A DNA stretch of 64,000 bases from an uncultured Mediterraneibacter sp. (GCA_944377745.1 CALWFV010000006.1:59115-123114), one strand, 5' to 3'. Positions 25,136 to 32,605 are shown, numbered from the stretch's first letter. A program made the numbers and translations. Notes: a model not told the origin generated them from the letters alone.

Positions 25136-25384
25136 TTAATTGCTCAGGCTTTCAAAAATCAGCGACAGAGCATACCTAAAGCCACTCTCGAAGCCTTGCG
25201 CCTGTCCGTAGCTTGTGCCGAGACAGACCAGATCTGACCACTCATCCTCTGATAACGGACCACCTGCCCGGCTCTTCTCGCGCTCAATCTGCTCTCGGAC
25301 TGCCTCGCCTACTGTATTATCATCTACAGTGGCAGCAGGCGTATTATTATAAGCTCTCTGGTAAATATCCTGCAATTTGCTCAT
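25136..25384 (-). CDS. Hypothetical protein of the element
   Basis: An 82-residue protein, start MSKLQDIYQRAYNN, with a purine-rich site (AAGAAGGTGAGA) upstream. Mostly helical, acidic in the middle (EREKSRAGGPLSEDEWSD). Not recognised. It lies upstream of the integrase on the same strand; a GC-rich hairpin with a T tail on the plus strand (about 25107-25137) and an inverted repeat ACATGA-N10-TCATGT (near 25049-25070) lie between the two genes. Confidence 0.6.
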   Translation of the reverse strand: MSKLQDIYQRAYNNTPAATVDDNTVGEAVREQIEREKSRAGGPLSEDEWSDLVCLGTSYGQAQGFESGFRYALSLIFESLSN

Positions 25385-25498
25385 TCTCTCACCTTCTTTC
25401 TTTTTAAGGTGTACAAAATGTCCAGATTAGTTTCTTTTTATGAAAAAATTTCGGAGAAATAAATTCATCTTTCCTTTTTAGGGACGGAAGTTAAATTA

Positions 25499-25627
25499 CT
25501 ATTCATCCGGAATATCTCGCACAAAATATTTCATTACATAGTTTAAAATCTTGTTCAGACGATCAATATCTTGAATCTGATTTACGTATTTTTTTATATA
25601 CTCTATGTATTCCTCTCTAGTTAACAC
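25499..25627 (-). CDS. Small 42-residue protein
   Basis: GTG start after GGAGAAAATAAAA, reading VLTREEYIEYIKKYVNQIQD and ending KYFVRDIPDE. Strongly amphipathic helix with regular hydrophobic spacing, suggesting a small coiled-coil or adaptor peptide. Not recognised. Supported by the ribosome site and its position in a same-strand run of element genes. Bases 25385-25498 hold nothing else that I can support. Confidence 0.45.
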   Translation of the reverse strand: MLTREEYIEYIKKYVNQIQDIDRLNKILNYVMKYFVRDIPDE

Positions 25628-25701
25628 TTTTATTTTCTCCTATCTGCTCTGTCTCCCGGATCAGGCACGCCAACACCTTCACCGGGATGGAATATACGTT
25701 A

Positions 25702-25953
25702 TTACGTCGTTTTCTTCCTTCTGGCTCTCTCTGCGCGTTTACCGTATATATACCCCAACATGAAAATATCACTCGCGGCATCTACCGTAAATGTATACGG
25801 TCTCGCTTCACTGATCTCCTTAATCTCATGGCGCACTACGTCGTTATCCCAAATGATTGATGCGGCATATTGATGGCCTAATAGCCGCATTGTGTCGTTT
25901 TTCCTATATGGATTCTGGTTCTGTGGTATTTCTTTTCCGAAAACGTTTTTCAT
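25702..25953 (-). CDS. Hypothetical protein of the element
   Basis: An 83-residue protein, start MKNVFGKEIPQNQNPYRKND chosen for the site AAGGAAGAGGAAAG just upstream; an upstream start at 25983 is less likely. Contains ASDIFMLGYIYGKRAERARRKK, a hydrophobic stretch followed by a basic tail. Not recognised; similar short proteins with a C-terminal YGKRAERAR tail are common in clostridial integrative elements. Confidence 0.6.
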   Translation of the reverse strand: MKNVFGKEIPQNQNPYRKNDTMRLLGHQYAASIIWDNDVVRHEIKEISEARPYTFTVDAASDIFMLGYIYGKRAERARRKKTT

Positions 25954-26066
25954 CTTTCCTCTTCCTTTCCCCATAGGATCCATGCTATTATGTAAATGGT
26001 ATGTTACTGCATGGCTCCGGCTGTGCTGCCCCTGTCAGTGTTGCAGCACTGGCAAGGGCTTTTTCT

Positions 26067-26396
26067 TTATGCTGTCGCGATTTCCTGTACCTGAGAGCGT
26101 CCGAAGAATCTCGCTTTGTATACAGCACCATCACCCTTACTTCCCCAGATCAGCTCTGCACCAAACAACGCCCTGCTGCCGTGTATCACTTCATATCCGA
26201 GCTGTTTCCATCCGCTCCATGTGTTCGTATCCTCGTTGATTCCTGCTGCCGCTTTCGCGTTTTCAATCCGCTTAGAATTGACTTCCTCGGCTTTCGCTGA
26301 GAGCCATGCTCTATGTAAGCACTCCGCGAATGAAAGCTGCATCTTACGGTAGTTCTTCCATGCTCTTAACATGATCGCCCTGAGATTGTATTTCAT
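26067..26396 (-). CDS. Small conserved element protein
   Basis: A 109-residue basic protein starting MKYNLRAIMLRAWKNYRKMQ, with AAGGAG eight bases upstream. Pattern: helical N-terminus with the FAECLHRAWLSAK repeat, then GWKQLGYEVIHGSRALFGAELIWG. Proteins of this type recur in Firmicutes integrative elements; function unknown. A partial, internally deleted copy of its start region lies at 22142-22251. Downstream, a hairpin with GCCCCTG/AAGGGC arms lies near 26027-26053. Confidence 0.65.
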   Translation of the reverse strand: MKYNLRAIMLRAWKNYRKMQLSFAECLHRAWLSAKAEEVNSKRIENAKAAAGINEDTNTWSGWKQLGYEVIHGSRALFGAELIWGSKGDGAVYKARFFGRSQVQEIATA

Positions 26397-26462
26397 GTTC
26401 CTGTCTCCTTCCATTGTTTTTTCTAAGATATCGGATGCATCCGGCCGGATCATCTTCCTGAC

Positions 26463-26551
26463 TATTGCACCTCGTCCACGACTTCGCTCACAGGGATATG
26501 GTTTCCGGCTTTGCAGCTTTTCGGGCTGTTCGTTTGCCTTACCTTTATCTT
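26463..26551 (-). promoter_or_regulatory. Conserved 89-base leader upstream of the 26067-26396 gene
   Basis: This block lies between a likely promoter and the gene start and is conserved (four changes) in the remnant at 22163-22251. The high conservation suggests a functional leader or a recent common ancestor. No clear stem structure or leader peptide with its own start is obvious. Confidence 0.45.
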
Positions 26552-26566
26552 ATGTTCTTATTATAG

Positions 26567-26646
26567 TACATGTACATGTATATTTCTATTGACAGAATCC
26601 ACAAACATGTACATGTATTTCTGTCTATTTTGTACATGTACATGTA
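26567..26646. promoter_or_regulatory. Triple ACATGTACATGT operator with divergent promoters
   Basis: Three identical 12-bp palindromes at 26568-26579, 26605-26616 and 26634-26645. The third overlaps the -35 (TGTACA, 26637-26642) of a plus promoter with -10 TATACT (26660-26665, 17-base spacer). The first abuts a minus-strand -10 TATAAT (26565-26560). A likely autoregulatory site for the ribbon-helix-helix protein encoded next. Confidence 0.7.
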
Positions 26647-26726
26647 TTTCAATATATGCTATACTTAAGGCATACTAGAAGAGGTGTATCCATTTTGGGA
26701 CTCACCCCATGAAAGGAAGTGAATAC

Positions 26727-26936
26727 ATGGCACTAACTGATGCGCAAAAGCAAGCGCGATATAATTACGCACGAAAAAGCCTCAAGCGTATCCCTCTGGA
26801 CGTTCAAAAAGAAAAATATGAGGAAATAAAATTGGCAGCAGAGCGCTCTGGAGAGTCTGTGAACGGATATATCAAGAAAGCCATAGATGACCGCATAGAG
26901 CATGAATCTTCCGGATTCTCTGGAAATTCTAAGTAA
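26727..26936 (+). CDS. Ribbon-helix-helix DNA-binding protein
   Basis: A 69-residue protein, start MALTDAQKQARYNYARKSLK after AAAGGAAGTG. The ribbon RIPLDVQKEKYEEIKLAAER followed by SGESVNGYIKKAIDDR is the Arc/MetJ-type fold used by dimeric repressors and antitoxins. No toxin gene is adjacent on the same strand. The three ACATGTACATGT sites upstream fit tandem RHH dimers, so it probably represses itself and the divergent genes. Confidence 0.8.
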   Translation: MALTDAQKQARYNYARKSLKRIPLDVQKEKYEEIKLAAERSGESVNGYIKKAIDDRIEHESSGFSGNSK

Positions 26937-26975
26937 TATCTTGCACCACTATTCCGAATATGCTATATTAAAAGT

Positions 26976-27067
26976 GCAAAAGGAACAACCGCCACAAAGT
27001 GGTTGGCCCCGTTAAAGAGTAATAGAATCACCACCCTAACTCGCCAAAGTTTCCGGGGTGGTTTTTC
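26976..27067 (+). ncRNA. Small RNA, probable antitoxin RNA of a type I toxin
   Basis: Promoter -35 TTGCAC (26941-26946), 17-base spacer, -10 TATATT (26964-26969). The predicted RNA of about 90 bases has a hairpin CAACCGCCAC/GTGGTTGG and ends at a terminator, ACCACCC...GGGTGGT plus TTTTT (27031-27067). It converges tail-to-tail with the small hydrophobic peptide gene at 27082-27174, the arrangement of holin-like toxin / RNA antitoxin pairs in Firmicutes. The function is inferred from arrangement. Confidence 0.6.
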
Positions 27068-27081
27068 TATGCCTTAAAACA

Positions 27082-27174
27082 TTACTTCAAGTTCGCAAAA
27101 ACGAATGTCAGCAATGCCAGAATGAACATTCCAAAAGCCATCAGATCTTTAAAGTCAAACGGTTTCTTGTCCAT
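27082..27174 (-). CDS. Small hydrophobic peptide, putative holin-like type I toxin
   Basis: A 30-residue peptide: MDKKPFDFKDLMAFGMF followed by ILALLTFVFANLK, a single membrane helix with a basic end. It fits the Hol_Tox/TxpA-like group of type I toxins that depolarise the membrane. The G-rich ribosome site (GGGGGTGG) is preceded by ATTCTACATAGAAT, a hairpin that could mask it. Promoter: -35 TTGCTG (27269-27264), 17 bases, -10 TAGGAT (27246-27241). The 3' end faces the RNA at 26976-27067. Likely stabilises the element. Confidence 0.7.
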   Translation of the reverse strand: MDKKPFDFKDLMAFGMFILALLTFVFANLK

Positions 27175-27347
27175 CAGCACCACCCCCATTCTATGTAGAA
27201 TAGAGGTCAGCCACCCTGCAACACGGTTGTTCCTGTCCATATCCTACCACATCGGGCAGCAGGCAGCAACCACTTGTTCGATTTCTTTATAAACTTAAAA
27301 GCGAAATTCTCCCCCTTTTATAAATTCTCAGCTAGAGTTGGAAAAAG

Positions 27348-27548
27348 TTACCCACAGCCAGTAGAGCCGGGATAGCCCACTCGATTATGGGAGGGGGGGA
27401 TAGCATTTAAAATCTGATGCGGGAATATATTGTAAATCAAGGTGAGGGGCGGTGAAGTGCAGACCCTCCTGCCCCGGCGTTTCGCCCGATGAGCCCGCCT
27501 GATCGCCTTTCCTGCTGTCGGACCGTGATACCCTTCGTGATTCTTCAT
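27348..27548 (-). CDS. Small conserved element protein (MKNHEGY type)
   Basis: A 66-residue ORF starting MKNHEGYHGPTAGKAIRRAH, overlapping the sigma-factor stop as ATGA, so likely translated by coupling. The first ~25 residues are the conserved part known from many clostridial elements, where the protein is usually shorter; the remainder (TSPPLTLIYNIFPHQ...) looks like read-through beyond a lost stop. Function unknown. Bases 27175-27347 otherwise hold only the toxin promoter and leader. Confidence 0.55.
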   Translation of the reverse strand: MKNHEGYHGPTAGKAIRRAHRAKRRGRRVCTSPPLTLIYNIFPHQILNAIPPSHNRVGYPGSTGCG

Positions 27549-28453
27549 CATGAATACCCCAACTCCTTCTCCGCCCATCGAAGTGCCTCTCTTTCAACCT
27601 CGCTCTCCCATGTCTCAAGATACCGCTGCACTCCTACGTGATGGATCGGAGCGGCTGAGAGATATTCTTCAAAGTACCCCCGGAACACTTTGCACCTATG
27701 AGGCTGTCGCAGAATCCGCATTGCCTTGCTTTCAAGCTGTCTCGCCCTCTCCCGGTTCACGCCCAGCGCCTGCCCTGTCTTTTCCAGTGTCAGCCTGTCT
27801 TTGTACCGCAACCGGACGGCAGCAGGCAGATCTCCGGGGAGCTGATCCACAGCAATCCACAGTTCCCGCTTCATCTGCTCCTTGTCGATCTCCCTGATGG
27901 TATCCTCTTCCATGTCCTCACCAGATGGCACAGTATCACCTATACTGATATCGCCCTCCATGCCCTGCACAGGCTCGTCAAGGCTTCGGATATTGCCCAT
28001 CTGAGCCGCTTTCCTGATCTGATCGAGTTTCTTCCGGCTGACGTACAGGAAGGCGCACAGCTCCCTATCTGAGGGATCACAGCCGTACTCCTGCCGGTAT
28101 TCCCTCACGATCTTCTGGTACTGCCGGACTTCATCTCCTGCGTTGAATGACAGCCGCACCGTCCGGCTGTTGTCCGCGCAGATCCGCATCCGGCGCTTGA
28201 TCCAGAATGCCGCATAACTTATGAATGACATTCCGCGAGCCGGACCATAATGCTGAACCGCTTCACACAGGGCAATATAGCCCTCCTGCTCCAGATCCTC
28301 CATCTCTGCCCCTGCAGAATATCTCCGGGCTATCATTGCAATAAAGCCCTTGTTCTGCTGCCAGAGCTGAAGCATATTCTCTGCCTCATTGTCTCCGGCC
28401 TGAACCGCTGCAACGATACATTCGTTTGTTCTGTCATTTTGATTTATTGACAC
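27548..28453 (-). CDS. Sigma-70 family RNA polymerase sigma factor
   Basis: A 301-residue sigma factor. Region 2 near residues 45-95: MEDLEQEGYIALCEAVQHYGP and FISYAAFWIKRRMR (-10 recognition). Region 3 follows (DPSDRELCAFLYVSRKKLDQI). Region 4 near 205-250: LPAAVRLRYKDRLTLEKTGQALGVNRERARQLESKAMRIL (-35 recognition helix). An extra C-terminal tail of about 45 residues is present. Such factors in phages and satellites redirect transcription to late or mobile genes; targets here are unknown. Confidence 0.88.
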   Translation of the reverse strand: MSINQNDRTNECIVAAVQAGDNEAENMLQLWQQNKGFIAMIARRYSAGAEMEDLEQEGYIALCEAVQHYGPARGMSFISYAAFWIKRRMRICADNSRTVRLSFNAGDEVRQYQKIVREYRQEYGCDPSDRELCAFLYVSRKKLDQIRKAAQMGNIRSLDEPVQGMEGDISIGDTVPSGEDMEEDTIREIDKEQMKRELWIAVDQLPGDLPAAVRLRYKDRLTLEKTGQALGVNRERARQLESKAMRILRQPHRCKVFRGYFEEYLSAAPIHHVGVQRYLETWESEVEREALRWAEKELGYS

Positions 28454-28490
28454 TTATACCTTGCCCCTTTATAATTTGATTATCGAATAC

Positions 28491-28766
28491 TTAGGAAAGG
28501 GCTTGACCATTTTCGGCAGGCTCTTTTTGCGTATCTATCAACCGAATGCAACATAATGGCACAGATAACAGCAATCCATTTTCCAGACAAATAGTGCCTC
28601 TATCTCCAGAAACCTCTATCAGATCACCCCTGACCTCATAAAATTCATAATCTTCATGCTTATTATCGTCCATTAATGCCGCGGTCCATGCCACCGGAAA
28701 TAAACGTTTTCCCAATCTTATAGCAGGATCATCTTTTCTGACCATTGCTTTACAGCTTCTTTTCAT
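28491..28766 (-). CDS. Hypothetical protein of the element
   Basis: A 91-residue protein, starts MKRSCKAMVRKDDPAIRLGK. The centre is beta-rich and acidic (YEFYEVRGDLIEVSGDRG). Not recognised. Its start overlaps the end of the 28750-28980 gene by 17 bases, which suggests co-translation within the helicase operon. Confidence 0.55.
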   Translation of the reverse strand: MKRSCKAMVRKDDPAIRLGKRLFPVAWTAALMDDNKHEDYEFYEVRGDLIEVSGDRGTICLENGLLLSVPLCCIRLIDTQKEPAENGQALS

Positions 28767-28980
28767 CCTTCGCTTTCCTTTCCAATTCGTTTATTAGTGC
28801 TAATGCCAGTTCCTTTGAAAATTCCGTCTCATACTTCCTGTAAAATGCGTCTGTATCCTCGATCACTTTATTCCAGTATGCCTCTGAGTCTTCAACGCCC
28901 CAATTTTCTTCGAGCATCTTCCAGTAATCCCGGAACATTTCAAATTCCTCAGTTCCCTTTTGTAGTTTTATTGCGCTCAT
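28750..28980 (-). CDS. Hypothetical helical protein of the element
   Basis: A 76-residue acidic, helical protein (MSAIKLQKGTEEFEMFRDYW; later YWNKVIEDTDAFYRKYETEF). It follows the DnaB-like gene by three bases. Tryptophan- and tyrosine-rich small proteins at this position are common next to element replication genes; no function assigned. Confidence 0.6.
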   Translation of the reverse strand: MSAIKLQKGTEEFEMFRDYWKMLEENWGVEDSEAYWNKVIEDTDAFYRKYETEFSKELALALINELERKAKDEKKL

Positions 28981-28983
28981 ACT

Positions 28984-30273
28984 TTAATCAAACGGAGTTT
29001 TTGCCGGGGCCCGTTTAAATTCCCCGCTGCTTTTTGCTTCTTCATCAGTTTCTATGAATTTCATTTCACCGCCGTCAAACCTATACACAATCTTTCCAAG
29101 CTCTCCCTGCCGGTTCTTATCGACTTTCAGCCCCTTCCTACTGATATCCTCTGTATCCAGATTCCACAACAGGATAATAATACTTGCATCCTGCTCAATG
29201 TCTCCGGCTTCTCTAAGCTCTCCCATTGTGGGCTCTTTTGTCTCCCTTATCTCACTGACTCGGTTCAACTGAGAGAGTGCGATAATCGGTATATTCAGCT
29301 CCATAGCAAGCGCCTTTATCGCTTTAGAAATAGCTCCAACTTCGCTCGCCCGACTCTGATATCTAATATCTGCTTTTACCAACTGCAGATAGTCGATAAT
29401 GATACAGTCAAGTTCCTGATGTCGGCATTCGTTACGGATTTCAGATACAGACTTTGCGCCACTACTGATAAGAATATCCATCTTCCCTAGTGCTTCATTG
29501 GCTTTCTGAAAACGGTCCTGTTCATCTCCCAGAAACCGCTTTGCTCTGCGTATACGATTCATCCTGATTCCGCTCCGATTGCTTAGGAAACGCTCATACA
29601 CCTGCTTATCTGACATTTCCAGATTATAGAAACCGATCCGTTTTCCCTTTTTCGCCATTTCAAGAATAATCTGAGAGATAAAAGCAGACTTCCCGACTCC
29701 CGGCCGGGCACCTATCACAATCATGTCACCGCCCTCTAAGCCGCCTGTGATATCATCCAGTTTAGAGAATCCTGTGTACAGCTTGTCCTCGGTCTGCTCT
29801 TTGAAATACTGATCCTGATATTCTCCTACGATTGCAGATAGTTTCCTTGTCCGGCCCTTTTCATTCTTCTTAAGCGCTTCAAGCCCCCTCAGTAGATCTG
29901 CAATCTGTGTATTAACGCCTGCTGCCGTGATCTGCATATTAGACACAAGCCGCTTCAATTCTCTCGCCCTATACTCTTTCACAAGACTGGCAGCACAGCT
30001 ACTGATCTCTCCGGATGTGATCGGCAGCAGGACGCATTCCTTTAACACTTGGCCAATATGCTCTCGCGGGAATGTGTCGCACTCTACCGCCTGCGTGATT
30101 GTTACGAGATTGGACGGCTGCCCGATATCATAAGCCTTTACAATCTCCCGGTATATATCTCGCATAAGCGGATCACTGAACATTTCCGGCTTTAATATGT
30201 CGTAAATTTTACGTATCTGTCCATTATCCATCAGCAGACAGCCGATCACGGAACGTTCTTCAAGGCTGCTCAT
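28984..30273 (-). CDS. DnaB-like replicative helicase of the element
   Basis: A 429-residue helicase. N-terminal DnaB domain (about 1-95, SLEERSVIGCLLMDNGQIRK), linker, then a RecA-like ATPase: Walker A GARPGVGKSAF near residue 200, Walker B LDCIIIDYLQLV near 300, and the DnaB motif GELREAGDIEQDAS. It would unwind DNA for element replication. Start at 30273 chosen for GGAGG six bases upstream and the classic MSSLEERSV beginning; it overlaps the preceding gene by 14 bases. Confidence 0.93.
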   Translation of the reverse strand: MSSLEERSVIGCLLMDNGQIRKIYDILKPEMFSDPLMRDIYREIVKAYDIGQPSNLVTITQAVECDTFPREHIGQVLKECVLLPITSGEISSCAASLVKEYRARELKRLVSNMQITAAGVNTQIADLLRGLEALKKNEKGRTRKLSAIVGEYQDQYFKEQTEDKLYTGFSKLDDITGGLEGGDMIVIGARPGVGKSAFISQIILEMAKKGKRIGFYNLEMSDKQVYERFLSNRSGIRMNRIRRAKRFLGDEQDRFQKANEALGKMDILISSGAKSVSEIRNECRHQELDCIIIDYLQLVKADIRYQSRASEVGAISKAIKALAMELNIPIIALSQLNRVSEIRETKEPTMGELREAGDIEQDASIIILLWNLDTEDISRKGLKVDKNRQGELGKIVYRFDGGEMKFIETDEEAKSSGEFKRAPAKTPFD

Positions 30274-31030
30274 TCTCTGTGTCCTCCACATAATCAAGAA
30301 GCTGACTTCCCATCAAGGTATCAAAATTTTTGTAATATTCTAATTCTGTTCCTCCGGCTTTCTGCTGCTCTACGTACCGGTACACGGCAAGATACATTTC
30401 CCGATTCGTCAGCTTTCTACGTTTCCCGTTTACTGTCCGACCTTTCAGCCACGAACAATAATTTGTAAATGCTTTTGTTCGCCCGCGCTTTTTCGGATAG
30501 ATTGCATAGATTTTTTCAAAGTTTTGTTCACGTTCGTCCGGCTCCGGCGAACATATATTATATATATCTTTATCTTCTTCTTTATCTGAAACAGCGACGT
30601 CAGACGAGCTTTCAGACGATGCGTCAGACGATTTTGAAATTAACGCCTTTTGGCGGGCTCTTCTTACTGCCTGATACTCTCTGTCACGAGCTTTTTTCTT
30701 CTCATAAGCATCTAACGTCTGGTGCTTTCCCCAGTTTGGAATAGTAATAGCACCATCTATCTTTTCAATCATCCCGAATTGTTCAAATGTGTCCAGTGCT
30801 AATTTTACCGTTGCCCCCTTCATCCGAAATATAGTTGCCAGCATTTTGTCTGTGTATGCGATCCGGTCATTCATGATGAATACCCCGTCATTATTTTGTT
30901 TTCCTGCAAGACACAATAATTTGAACCATGCTGTTATGATTGCATAGGAGTCCGGCATGCTTTCGATAAGGAGGATTTTTTCATCATCGAAAATATCTGT
31001 TGCTATCTTAATCCACTTCACTTCTGCCAT
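30260..31030 (-). CDS. Replisome organiser / DnaD-like loader
   Basis: A 256-residue protein. Residues 1-115 form the phage replisome-organiser N-terminal winged helix: VKWIKIATDIFDDEKILLIE, then MKGATVKLALDTFEQFGMI. A Ser-rich, acidic linker (about 135-160) leads to a C-terminal domain KIYAIYPKKRGRTKAFTNY of the sort that contacts the helicase. It probably binds the element origin and loads the DnaB-like helicase encoded next. No clear iteron set was found within its gene. Confidence 0.85.
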   Translation of the reverse strand: MAEVKWIKIATDIFDDEKILLIESMPDSYAIITAWFKLLCLAGKQNNDGVFIMNDRIAYTDKMLATIFRMKGATVKLALDTFEQFGMIEKIDGAITIPNWGKHQTLDAYEKKKARDREYQAVRRARQKALISKSSDASSESSSDVAVSDKEEDKDIYNICSPEPDEREQNFEKIYAIYPKKRGRTKAFTNYCSWLKGRTVNGKRRKLTNREMYLAVYRYVEQQKAGGTELEYYKNFDTLMGSQLLDYVEDTENEQP

Positions 31031-31397
31031 CTTTTCCGCTCCCCTCTATGGCCTGCTGCCCGGCCGGAATTTTTAAAGCCGCTCTCGCACTCTTGGTTGC
31101 TCTCAGAGTATTCAACGCCCTTGCGTCCATCGTCCTGACAAACTCCTGTATTTCCTGCCGGTCCTTCGGTTTCCAGTACCCCCGCCCGGAGCCGGAGCAT
31201 ATCACCGCACCATGATTTCTCTCATAAGCGATACGCTCCTGAAGATTTCGGGCAGATTTACACCCCATCAACCGCACCAGATCCGCTGTCCTGATTGCAT
31301 TTTCTTTCCCTACTGGCAGCAGGCTCATTATTGGAAATTCAGTCTTGCCGGACTGATCCCCTGTATGTACTCGGTTATTTCTGTTTTCTTTCTGCAT
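31008..31397 (-). CDS. HTH-containing element protein
   Basis: A 129-residue protein. A helix-turn-helix-like part reads AIRTADLVRLMGCKSARNLQERIAYER, followed by ICSGSGRGYWKPKD. This resembles small proteins placed ahead of phage replication initiators that act as DNA-binding accessories. Start overlaps the excisionase-like gene stop (ATG/stop overlap at 31397) and its end overlaps the replisome-organiser start by 23 bases, so this is a tightly coupled early operon. Confidence 0.65.
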   Translation of the reverse strand: MQKENRNNRVHTGDQSGKTEFPIMSLLPVGKENAIRTADLVRLMGCKSARNLQERIAYERNHGAVICSGSGRGYWKPKDRQEIQEFVRTMDARALNTLRATKSARAALKIPAGQQAIEGSGKDGRSEVD

Positions 31398-31600
31398 TAC
31401 TTTACCCCCGTAAGCGAATCGAAATACTGGTCTGCTTTTTTCAAATCATACAGGACCCTCTTCCCTATCTTTACTTTACATCCTATTTCACCCCCCAGTT
31501 TCAGCGCTGTATTTCTCCCTACCCCTAAATAGGTAGCAAAATCTACAACACCCACAAGACGTTTTTCTCCATCAGGATTCATAACACTTCTTTTTATCAT
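31397..31600 (-). CDS. Excisionase-like HTH protein
   Basis: A 67-residue protein with a winged-helix pattern DFATYLGVGRNTALKLGGEIG and basic wing CKVKIGKRVLYDLKKADQYF, as in Xis and MerR-like excisionases. Ribosome site AAAGGAG. It is the first gene of the leftward early operon driven from the divergent promoter switch at 31638-31669, a fitting place for the protein that drives excision. Direct evidence of Xis function is lacking. Confidence 0.75.
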   Translation of the reverse strand: MIKRSVMNPDGEKRLVGVVDFATYLGVGRNTALKLGGEIGCKVKIGKRVLYDLKKADQYFDSLTGVK

Positions 31601-31637
31601 TGATTTATCTCCTTTCCATCATTTATCTTGTTTCACC

Positions 31638-31669
31638 TTGATTATACGTCAGAAATAGTGTATAGTGAA
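31638..31669. promoter_or_regulatory. Interlocked divergent promoters (repressor / early operon switch)
   Basis: Rightward: -35 TTGATT (31638-31643), 17 bases, -10 TATAGT (31661-31666). Leftward: -35 TTCACT (31669-31664), 17 bases, -10 TATAAT (31646-31641). Each -35 overlaps the other promoter's -10, so only one polymerase can bind at a time. TATAC...GTATA within the spacer is a possible repressor operator. Confidence 0.8.
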
Positions 31670-31723
31670 GATGTACATTTATTTTCTTTATTTTATTATT
31701 TTAACTTTTTGGAGGAAATAAAA

Positions 31724-32527
31724 TTGCATACTTTTTCTGCCATACCGAAAGAACAGCTTAAATTTTTTGGAAAGCGATTACAAGAACGCCGAAAAAAAGT
31801 CGGCATTAAATCACAAGAGGATTTTGCCGATAAGCTGGATGTAAATTTGAAAACTATTAGAAATTGGGAGCAGGGGCGAAACGCTCCAGAACTTAATACT
31901 CTGATTAATATCTGCAATATGCTAGATTGTAGCCCTGATTTTCTTCTGGGATATATAGACGAAACATCTCACGATATGCGTTACATTTCACAGGAAACAG
32001 GGCTTACAGAAACCTCGATCAGAAATATACAAGAAATGTGGCTTAAAACACTGACAAAAGATGAACGTACATTAGCCTTGTGGAACAAAAGTGAAGAAGT
32101 GCCTGAATTGCAATATAGAAAAAATGCCGTTCAATCGGTAGCCGAGCTTCATAAATACTGGAAAGAACATGGCCAATTAATAAGCGGATACGAAGAAGAT
32201 CCTGACCACTATCTATCTGAACTAGTAAAAGAAAAGAAAGAAAAAAGCAGAACTCTTTCCGCCCTCAATGTGCTTTTATCATCTCCCACCGGCAAAGCAA
32301 TACTGGAAAACATTTACGCCTTTCTCCATTTTGAATACGAGCCAAGTGACGAAGAAAAAGAAAAGACTAAGGAATTTAATGCGAAACATGGTACAAGCTA
32401 CAAGAGTGTAATTAAAGGAAAGAATGGATATGTTGACTCGGAGTATTTAAATAATAGCTTCCTTGTGAGCATACAAAACAACTGCGCTAAACTAAAGGAA
32501 GAAATTACAAAGAAAGATAGCCCTTAA
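31724..32527 (+). CDS. XRE-family repressor of the element
   Basis: About 267 residues with a TTG start eight bases after GGAGGAAATAAAA; earlier in-frame ATG codons lie inside the promoter. N-terminal HTH_3: FGKRLQERRKKVGIKSQEDFADKLDVNLKTIRNWEQG. The rest is helical and charged with no protease or sensor motif recognised. Position and divergence from the excisionase/replication operon mark it as the C1-like lysogeny repressor. Followed by a terminator at 32544. Confidence 0.82.
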   Translation: MHTFSAIPKEQLKFFGKRLQERRKKVGIKSQEDFADKLDVNLKTIRNWEQGRNAPELNTLINICNMLDCSPDFLLGYIDETSHDMRYISQETGLTETSIRNIQEMWLKTLTKDERTLALWNKSEEVPELQYRKNAVQSVAELHKYWKEHGQLISGYEEDPDHYLSELVKEKKEKSRTLSALNVLLSSPTGKAILENIYAFLHFEYEPSDEEKEKTKEFNAKHGTSYKSVIKGKNGYVDSEYLNNSFLVSIQNNCAKLKEEITKKDSP

Positions 32528-32543
32528 TTCACATGATAATATG

Positions 32544-32577
32544 GCACCCTGCCCATTACGGGATAGAGTGCTTTTTT
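32544..32577 (+). terminator. Terminator after the XRE repressor
   Basis: GCACCCTGCC / GGGATAGAGTGC hairpin followed by TTTTTTCC. Homologous to the chromosomal terminator at 23528-23561, marking how far the element's captured queT leader region extends. Confidence 0.85.
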
Positions 32578-32581
32578 CCCA

Positions 32582-32601
32582 TTTGGTACTTTTTTGGTAC
32601 T
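32582..32601. other. Putative integrase arm-type site, right
   Basis: Identical 20 bases to 23823-23842, 105 bases from the right core repeat. It lies immediately upstream of the promoter that serves queT. Confidence 0.7.
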
Positions 32602-32605
32602 TTTC

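Noticed and set aside
26567-26646. Regular short repeats considered as a CRISPR array
   Set aside because: Only three 12-bp palindromes with unequal 37- and 29-base spacing at a promoter; no cas genes; they fit operators.
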